Shown in pieces: positions 41,330-46,847 of a stretch of DNA of 46,847 bases (its first letter is position 1; each line of letters opens with the position of its first letter). The stretch comes from Solimonas variicoloris DSM 15731. GTDB lineage: Bacteria > Pseudomonadota > Gammaproteobacteria > Nevskiales > Nevskiaceae. Location of the stretch: contig NZ_KB907946.1 of assembly GCF_000382285.1 (NCBI RefSeq), positions 1 to 46,847 of the forward strand, in the 5' to 3' direction. The notes beneath the pieces are model-generated. The model worked only from the letters and a program-made list of their open reading frames with translations, was not told the DNA's origin and did no database searches. Made by a program: the position numbers and the translations under genes.

Positions 41330-41378
41330 CCGTTTGATCATGCCGCCTCGAACGGGATGACACCATGATCGAAATCAA
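41330..41378 (-). promoter_or_regulatory. Class II FNR/ANR-type promoter of the cyd operon
   Basis: On the minus strand TTGATTTCGATCAT (41378-41365) matches the FNR consensus TTGAT-N4-ATCAA in nine of ten positions. A -10-like CATGAT lies at 41342-41337. The implied start at about 41330 places the FNR site centre at -41.5, exactly the class II activator position. The leader to cydP would be about 56 bases. Low-oxygen activation is the expected outcome. Confidence 0.6.
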
Positions 41379-41531
41379 ATCCGCACCTCCTGTCCGGAGC
41401 TGCGACAGCAGAATTCCGATCCTTTCTAGAACAGCGCTTTCGGCACGGCATTGCAATTGGACAGATTGTCGCGCATCCGTCATGCCCAGTCGCCGACGCG
41501 TGTCCAGGCCGCCCGGCGCAGGCCGCGCCGA

Positions 41532-42875
<1,344 letters not shown>

Positions 42876-42888
42876 GACGGCGGCGAGC

Positions 42889-42926
42889 CTGCCACAGGCT
42901 GCCATTTTCTGCCACGCTTTCTGTCA
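42889..42926 (+). repeat. Phased CTGCCA array, candidate FisR enhancer
   Basis: CTGCCA occurs at 42889, 42899 and 42909, exactly 10 bases apart, followed by CTGTCA at 42921. Copies therefore lie on one face of the helix. The array ends about 84 bp upstream of the sigma54 promoter, a usual distance for an enhancer-binding-protein site. It also covers the fisR translation start region, which could serve autoregulation. Confidence 0.45.
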
Positions 42927-43009
42927 TCTGGCGGCGGCTGCCGACCGACGCATCGTCGCGAGCCTACAGAAATTCCAGCAAAAACAGATGGGCCAGAACC
43001 CTGAGAGAC

Positions 43010-43025
43010 TGGCACGCGGCTTGAT
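43010..43025 (+). promoter_or_regulatory. Sigma54 promoter of the sulfide-oxidation operon
   Basis: TGGCACG-CGGC-TTGAT matches the -24/-12 consensus TGGCACG-N4-TTGCW except for A in place of C in the -12 element. The GG and the downstream TTG are correctly spaced. Transcription would begin near 43035, with a leader of about 27 bases to the persulfide dioxygenase start. Confidence 0.7.
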
Positions 43026-43061
43026 GGTGGCAGTCATCCCGTTTCGCGTCGGAGGACCGCG

Positions 43062-43946
43062 ATGGCAACCGAATCCCGCTTGATGGTCGAGGGACATTTT
43101 GATCCCGCGACCTCGACCGTCAGCTACATCGTCTTCGACCGCTCGACGCAGCAATGCGCGATCGTCGACAGCGTGCTCGACTACGACCCGAAATCCGGCC
43201 GCACCTCGACGCGCTCCGCCGACGCGCTGATCGCGCGCGTGCGCGAACTCGGCGGCACCGTGCAGTGGCTGCTCGAAACACACGTGCACGCCGATCACCT
43301 CTCCGCCGCCGCCTACCTTCAGCAGCAGCTCGGCGGCCAGATCGCGATCGGCGACCAGATCCGCACCGTGCAGCAGGTGTTCGGCAAGCTGTTCAACGCC
43401 GACAGCCGCTTCGCGCGCGACGGCAGCCAGTTCGATCACCTGTTCCACGACGGCGACGCCTTCCAGATCGGCTCGCTCAGCGCCAAGGCCCTGCACACGC
43501 CGGGACACACGCCGGCCTGCATGACCTACGTGGTCAGCGACGGCGACGAGACCGTCGCCTTCGTCGGCGACACGCTGTTCATGCCCGACTATGGCACCGC
43601 GCGTTGCGACTTCCCGGGCGGCGACGCGCGCACGCTGTACCGCTCGATCAACAAGGTGCTGAGCCTGCCGGCCGACACCCGCCTCTACATGTGCCACGAT
43701 TACCAGCCGAACGGCCGCGAGGTGCGCTTCGTGACCACCGTCGCCGAGGAGCGCGCGCACAACATCCACGTGCGCGACGGCATCAGCGAGGACGCCTTCG
43801 TGACGATGCGCACGACGCGCGACGCGACGCTGCAGATGCCGGTACTGATCCTGCCGTCGGTGCAGGTCAACATGCGCGCCGGGCATCTGCCGGAGCCGGA
43901 GGACAACGGCGTGCGCTACCTGAAGATTCCGCTCGACGCGCTCTAG
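43062..43946 (+). CDS. Persulfide dioxygenase-like MBL-fold hydrolase (Blh/ETHE1 type)
   Basis: This 294-residue metallo-beta-lactamase-fold protein has HVHADH (residues 74-79), [12 protein letters not shown] and FVGDTLF, the metal-site blocks of the ETHE1/Blh group. With a single iron, such enzymes oxidise glutathione persulfide to sulfite. It is the stand-alone MBL type without a rhodanese domain. The C-terminal [20 protein letters not shown] is characteristic of Blh-like proteins. CGGAGGA precedes the ATG. The gene is first in an operon with the SQR fusion and a TauE/SafE exporter, under a sigma54 promoter divergent from fisR, so a sulfide-detoxification role is well supported. Confidence 0.9.
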   Translation: MATESRLMVEGHFDPATSTVSYIVFDRSTQQCAIVDSVLDYDPKSGRTSTRSADALIARVRELGGTVQWLLETHVHADHLSAAAYLQQQLGGQIAIGDQIRTVQQVFGKLFNADSRFARDGSQFDHLFHDGDAFQIGSLSAKALHTPGHTPACMTYVVSDGDETVAFVGDTLFMPDYGTARCDFPGGDARTLYRSINKVLSLPADTRLYMCHDYQPNGREVRFVTTVAEERAHNIHVRDGISEDAFVTMRTTRDATLQMPVLILPSVQVNMRAGHLPEPEDNGVRYLKIPLDAL

Positions 43947-43971
43947 ACCACGACAGCCGGGACCCCGACGC

Positions 43972-45642
43972 ATGCAGCTCCGCGCCCTCAGCGACACCCT
44001 TTTCGTCTCCGCCCAGATCCAGGTCACCGACCTGCCGGCCATCGCCGCGCAGGGCGTGCGCACGCTGATCTGCAACCGGCCGGACGGCGAAGGCGCCGAC
44101 CAGCCGACGCACCAGGAACTCGCCGAGGCGGCGACCGCCGCCGGCTTGCGCCTGCATTACCTGCCGGTGGTTTCCGGCCGCGTCGACGACGACACCGCCG
44201 CGGTCTTCGGCGCGCTGCTCGAGACCGCAGACAAACCGATCCTCGCCTTCTGCCGCACCGGCATGCGCTCGACGACGCTATGGGCGCTGTCGCAGGCCGC
44301 GCGGCAGCAGCCGGTCGAAACGCTGGTGCAGCGCGCGCACGAGGCCGGCTACGACCTCGGTGCGATCGGCGAGCGTCTCAACCGCTGCGGCGCCGGCGCC
44401 GCGACCCGCACCGACGCGCGGCATACGGTCGTGATCGTCGGCGGCGGCGCCGCCGGCATCGCCACCGCCTCGAGCCTGCTCGCGCGCGACCCGAAGCTCG
44501 ACATCGCCATCATCGACCCCGCCGACACGCACTACTACCAGCCCGGCTGGACGCTGGTCGGCGCCGGCGTGTTCCGGCCGGAGACGACGGCGCGCAGCAT
44601 GGCGCGGCTGATCCCGCGCGGCGTGCACTGGATCAAGGCCGCGGTCGCCGGCTTCGAGCCCGCAAACAAGGCGGTGATCCTCGAAGGCTGCCGCGTCGTG
44701 CGCTACGAGATGCTGGTCGTCTGCCCGGGCCTCAAGCTCGACTGGACGGCGATTCCCGGTCTCGCCGAGAGCATCGGCCACCACGGCGTCACGTCGAACT
44801 ATCGCTACGATCTCGCGCCGTACACCTGGAAGCTGGTGCAGGAACTGCAGCGCGGCCGCGCGCTGTTCACGCAGCCGCCGATGCCGATCAAATGCGCCGG
44901 CGCGCCGCAGAAGGCGCTGTATCTGTCCTGCGATCACTGGCGCCGGCATGGCCGCCAGGGCGCGATCAAGACCGAATTCCTCAACGCCGGCGCCGTGCTG
45001 TTCGGCGTCGCCGATTACGTGCCGGCGCTGATGGAATACATCCGGCGCTACGAGGTCGAACTCAGCTTCGGCCACACGCTGACGGCGGTCGACGGTCCGC
45101 GTCAGATCGCGAGCTTCACGCGCACGCGGCCCGACGGCAGCAAGGAAACCGTCGAGCGCGAGTTCGACATGCTGCACGCCGTGCCGCCGCAGACGGCGCC
45201 GGACTTCATCCGCAGCAGCCCGCTCGCCGACGCCGCCGGCTGGATCGACGTCGATCCGGCGACGCTGCAGCACCGCCGCTACGCCGACATCTTCGGCCTC
45301 GGCGACGCCGGCAACATGCCGAACGCCAAGACCGCCGCCGCCGCGCGCAAGCAGGCGCCGACCGTCGCGCACAACGTCATCGCCGCGCTCAAGGGCCAGC
45401 CGCTCAACGGCCGCTACGACGGCTACGGCTCCTGCCCGCTGACCGTCGAGCGCGGCAAGATCGTGCTCGCCGAGTTCGGCTACGGCGGCAAGCTCAAACC
45501 GAGCTTCCCGGCCTGGCTGCTCGACGGCCGCAAGCCGACGCGCGCCGCCTGGCTGCTGAAGGAACGCCTCCTGCCGCCGCTGTACTGGGAAGCGATGCTC
45601 AAGGGCCGCGAGTGGCTGGCCAAGCCGGAGCTGGTCGGCTGA
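43972..45642 (+). CDS. Fusion: DUF442 sulfurtransferase-like domain + sulfide:quinone oxidoreductase
   Basis: This 556-residue fusion has two domains. Residues 1-110 are a DUF442/TIGR01244 phosphatase-like domain whose loop CRTGMRS (Cys94) can act as a sulfur-transfer site. Residues 150-556 are a flavoprotein with the FAD motif GGGAAG (157-162) and the two redox cysteines of SQR, Cys308 in [10 protein letters not shown] and Cys488 in DGYGSCPLT, which match the human SQOR pattern (type II SQR). The enzyme would oxidise sulfide, pass electrons to quinone and place sulfane sulfur on an acceptor. Its fused domain may receive or move that sulfur. This domain pairing is known in databases as a bifunctional protein; the transfer step is inferred. 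It lies 25 bp after the dioxygenase gene and its stop overlaps tauE. Confidence 0.9.
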   Translation: MQLRALSDTLFVSAQIQVTDLPAIAAQGVRTLICNRPDGEGADQPTHQELAEAATAAGLRLHYLPVVSGRVDDDTAAVFGALLETADKPILAFCRTGMRSTTLWALSQAARQQPVETLVQRAHEAGYDLGAIGERLNRCGAGAATRTDARHTVVIVGGGAAGIATASSLLARDPKLDIAIIDPADTHYYQPGWTLVGAGVFRPETTARSMARLIPRGVHWIKAAVAGFEPANKAVILEGCRVVRYEMLVVCPGLKLDWTAIPGLAESIGHHGVTSNYRYDLAPYTWKLVQELQRGRALFTQPPMPIKCAGAPQKALYLSCDHWRRHGRQGAIKTEFLNAGAVLFGVADYVPALMEYIRRYEVELSFGHTLTAVDGPRQIASFTRTRPDGSKETVEREFDMLHAVPPQTAPDFIRSSPLADAAGWIDVDPATLQHRRYADIFGLGDAGNMPNAKTAAAARKQAPTVAHNVIAALKGQPLNGRYDGYGSCPLTVERGKIVLAEFGYGGKLKPSFPAWLLDGRKPTRAAWLLKERLLPPLYWEAMLKGREWLAKPELVG

Positions 45643-46469
45643 TGCCGCAGCACCTGCTGCTGCCGCCGGCGCTCGGCGCCGTGGTCGGACTGATCCTGGC
45701 GCTGACCGGCGCCGGCGGCGGCATTCTCTCCGTGCCGCTGCTGGTGTTCGGGCTCGGCCTGTCGATGACCACGGCGGCACCGATCGGCCTGCTCGCCGTC
45801 GGCCTGTCGGCCGCCGTCGGCGCGATCATGGGCCTGCGTCAGGGCATCGTCCGCTATCGCGCCGCGGCGCTGATCGCGACGCTCGGCGTCGTCGTCGCGC
45901 CGGCCGGCCAGTGGCTCGCGCATCGTCTGCCGAACGCGCCACTGGCGATCGCCTTCGCCGCCGTGCTCGCCTACGTCGCCGTGCGCATGCTGCGCCAGGC
46001 GCACGTGCATCTGCGCACCGGCGTCGCGCCGGAGCCGCGCAACATGCGCCCCTGCGTCGTCGACCCGCGCGACTCGCGGCTGCACTGGACCCGGCCCTGC
46101 GCGCGCGCGCTGGCCGGCACCGGCGTGGTCTCCGGCCTGCTGACCGGTCTGCTCGGCGTCGGCGGCGGCTTCGTCATCGTGCCGGCGCTGAACCGCAATA
46201 CCGATCTCGATACCAAGAGCATCATCGCAACCTCGCTCGCGGTGATCGCACTGGTGTCGATCGGCAGCGTCGCCAGCGCCACCTGGTCCGGGCAGATGCA
46301 ATGGGCGCTCGGCGCGCCGTTCGCCGGCGGCGCCGTGCTCGGCCTCGTCGCCGGCCGCCTCGTCGCGCATCGCATCGCCGGCCCGCGCCTGCAGCAGGCC
46401 TTCGCCGTCGTCGCGCTGATCGCTGCGGCGCTGCTCGTCTGGCGCGCCGCGGGTGATCTGAGCAATTAA
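45642..46469 (+). CDS. TauE/SafE family sulfite/sulfur-anion exporter
   Basis: The 275-residue membrane protein has two repeats of the TauE/SafE motif: LTGAGGGILSVPLLVFGLGL (residues about 20-39) and LLGVGGGFVIVPALNRNTDL (about 171-190). About eight hydrophobic segments are visible. Members export sulfite, sulfoacetate or related anions. The ATG overlaps the SQR stop (TGATG), so it is translationally coupled to sulfide oxidation. Sulfite made by the persulfide dioxygenase is the logical substrate. The longer open frame upstream is a shadow of the SQR gene. Confidence 0.9.
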   Translation: MPQHLLLPPALGAVVGLILALTGAGGGILSVPLLVFGLGLSMTTAAPIGLLAVGLSAAVGAIMGLRQGIVRYRAAALIATLGVVVAPAGQWLAHRLPNAPLAIAFAAVLAYVAVRMLRQAHVHLRTGVAPEPRNMRPCVVDPRDSRLHWTRPCARALAGTGVVSGLLTGLLGVGGGFVIVPALNRNTDLDTKSIIATSLAVIALVSIGSVASATWSGQMQWALGAPFAGGAVLGLVAGRLVAHRIAGPRLQQAFAVVALIAAALLVWRAAGDLSN

Positions 46470-46560
46470 AGCCGCAGACTCACGCCGCCGATAAATCTAC
46501 AAATTAGCCTTTCCGAAACTCTCTCACTTATCTATCGCCCTCGTGCCGTAAGCTTCCCCG
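46470..46560. other. AT-richer junction between tauE and the IS3 element
   Basis: This short gap is noticeably richer in A and T than the surrounding chromosome and should contain the right end of the IS3 element. No clear terminal inverted repeat could be named without the other end of the element. Confidence 0.3.
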
Positions 46561-46847
46561 TCAAGGCGACAGTTCAAACCCAGAGCTTCTGGCGGCTTGA
46601 GCGTACTCGATCGGCGTGAGATCGCCGAGCGAGTCATGGGGTCTTTGCTCGTTGTATTCCAGCATCCACCAGTAGACCGCTTCGCGGACGTCGTCGAGCC
46701 TGGAAAAGAGGTGCTGGTCCAGCAGTTCGTTGCGCAGCGTGCGGTTGAAGCGTTCGATGTAGGCGTTCTGGTTGGGCTTTCCGGGCTGGATGTACTGGAT
46801 CGCCATGCCGGCCGCCTTGGCCCATTGCGTGAAGACTTCGCCGAGAA
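46561..46847 (-). CDS. IS3-family transposase OrfB, C-terminal fragment
   Basis: The frame runs off the right edge. The visible 94 codons read LGEVFTQWAKAAGMAIQYIQ, PGKPNQNAYIERFNRTLRNE, then WWMLEYNEQRPHDSLGDLTP. This is the last part of the IS3 integrase core with the catalytic Glu in the NQNAYIERFNR motif. It corresponds to the final third or less of OrfB, which is normally made by frameshifting from OrfA; that region lies outside the window. The TGA stop is at 46561-46563. The part present is intact, so the element may be functional. Confidence 0.92.
   Translation of the reverse strand, partial: LGEVFTQWAKAAGMAIQYIQPGKPNQNAYIERFNRTLRNELLDQHLFSRLDDVREAVYWWMLEYNEQRPHDSLGDLTPIEYAQAARSSGFELSP

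Noticed and set aside
46470-46560. Exact terminal inverted repeat of the IS3 element
   Set aside because: Only one end is in the window, so a repeat cannot be matched.

Overview
The window is a GC-rich stretch of a proteobacterial chromosome. The dapF-DUF484-xerC cluster, an L-type cytochrome bd locus with CydX and YbgE, a wax-ester-synthase-like gene and many short leaders downstream of TANAAT-type -10 boxes fit a high-GC gammaproteobacterium near Nevskiales/Xanthomonadales. That placement is inference from gene content only. Most of the window is well-packed housekeeping or metabolic DNA. Each edge holds the 3' end of a different insertion sequence (IS5-like at the left, IS3-like at the right), so this may be an assembly contig that stops at repeats.

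Layout. 1-0.3 kb: IS5 transposase end. 0.3-2.8 kb (minus): dapF, DUF484 and xerC as overlapping genes, possibly from a leaderless promoter. 2.9-7.6 kb: a VOC protein, an orphan ParM-like actin, and a divergent WS/DGAT acyltransferase and ALDH3-type aldehyde dehydrogenase around a TetR-like palindrome. 7.9-15.5 kb: Ntn-hydrolase acylase lipoprotein, endonuclease/phosphatase-fold protein overlapping a cardiolipin synthase, SBF-type transporter, AcuI-like reductase, pdxH. 15.7-17 kb (minus): PCu(A)C copper chaperone, small DUF2946-like protein, cold-shock protein. 17.2-25.5 kb: M48 lipoprotein protease, rmuC, PhoX, rimO, GFA protein, AEC transporter, DJ-1/PfpI protein.

25.5-37.6 kb is the most unusual part. 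One stop-free minus-strand frame of 3146 codons (36056 to 26616) encodes three secreted proteases in a row: an M36 fungalysin-like metallopeptidase and two S8 subtilases, each subtilase followed by IPT/TIG-like and kelch-like repeats. Each of the three modules ends in its own GlyGly-CTERM-like tail (Gly-rich, membrane span, Arg-rich). The first two tails run directly, in frame, into a second hydrophobic segment that looks like the next module's signal peptide. The predicted topology is a membrane hairpin with a basic cytoplasmic loop between each pair of exported proteases, so it reads as a self-consistent protease polyprotein. A LuxR-type regulator gene lies upstream, with a perfect 8+2+8 palindrome between it and the polyprotein. 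A TrmB-like/LuxR-like regulator gene lies downstream behind a large hairpin.

37.9-46.5 kb is a respiratory and sulfide module. cydP-cydA-cydB-cydX-ybgE (minus) has a class II FNR/ANR-type promoter. Upstream is a sigma54 activator carrying the three-cysteine spacing of the sulfane-sulfur sensor FisR. Divergent from it is a persulfide dioxygenase - DUF442/SQR fusion - TauE/SafE operon with a sigma54 promoter and a helically phased CTGCCA array. SQR would pass electrons to quinone, the dioxygenase would make sulfite, TauE could export it, and cytochrome bd is a quinol oxidase known to tolerate sulfide.
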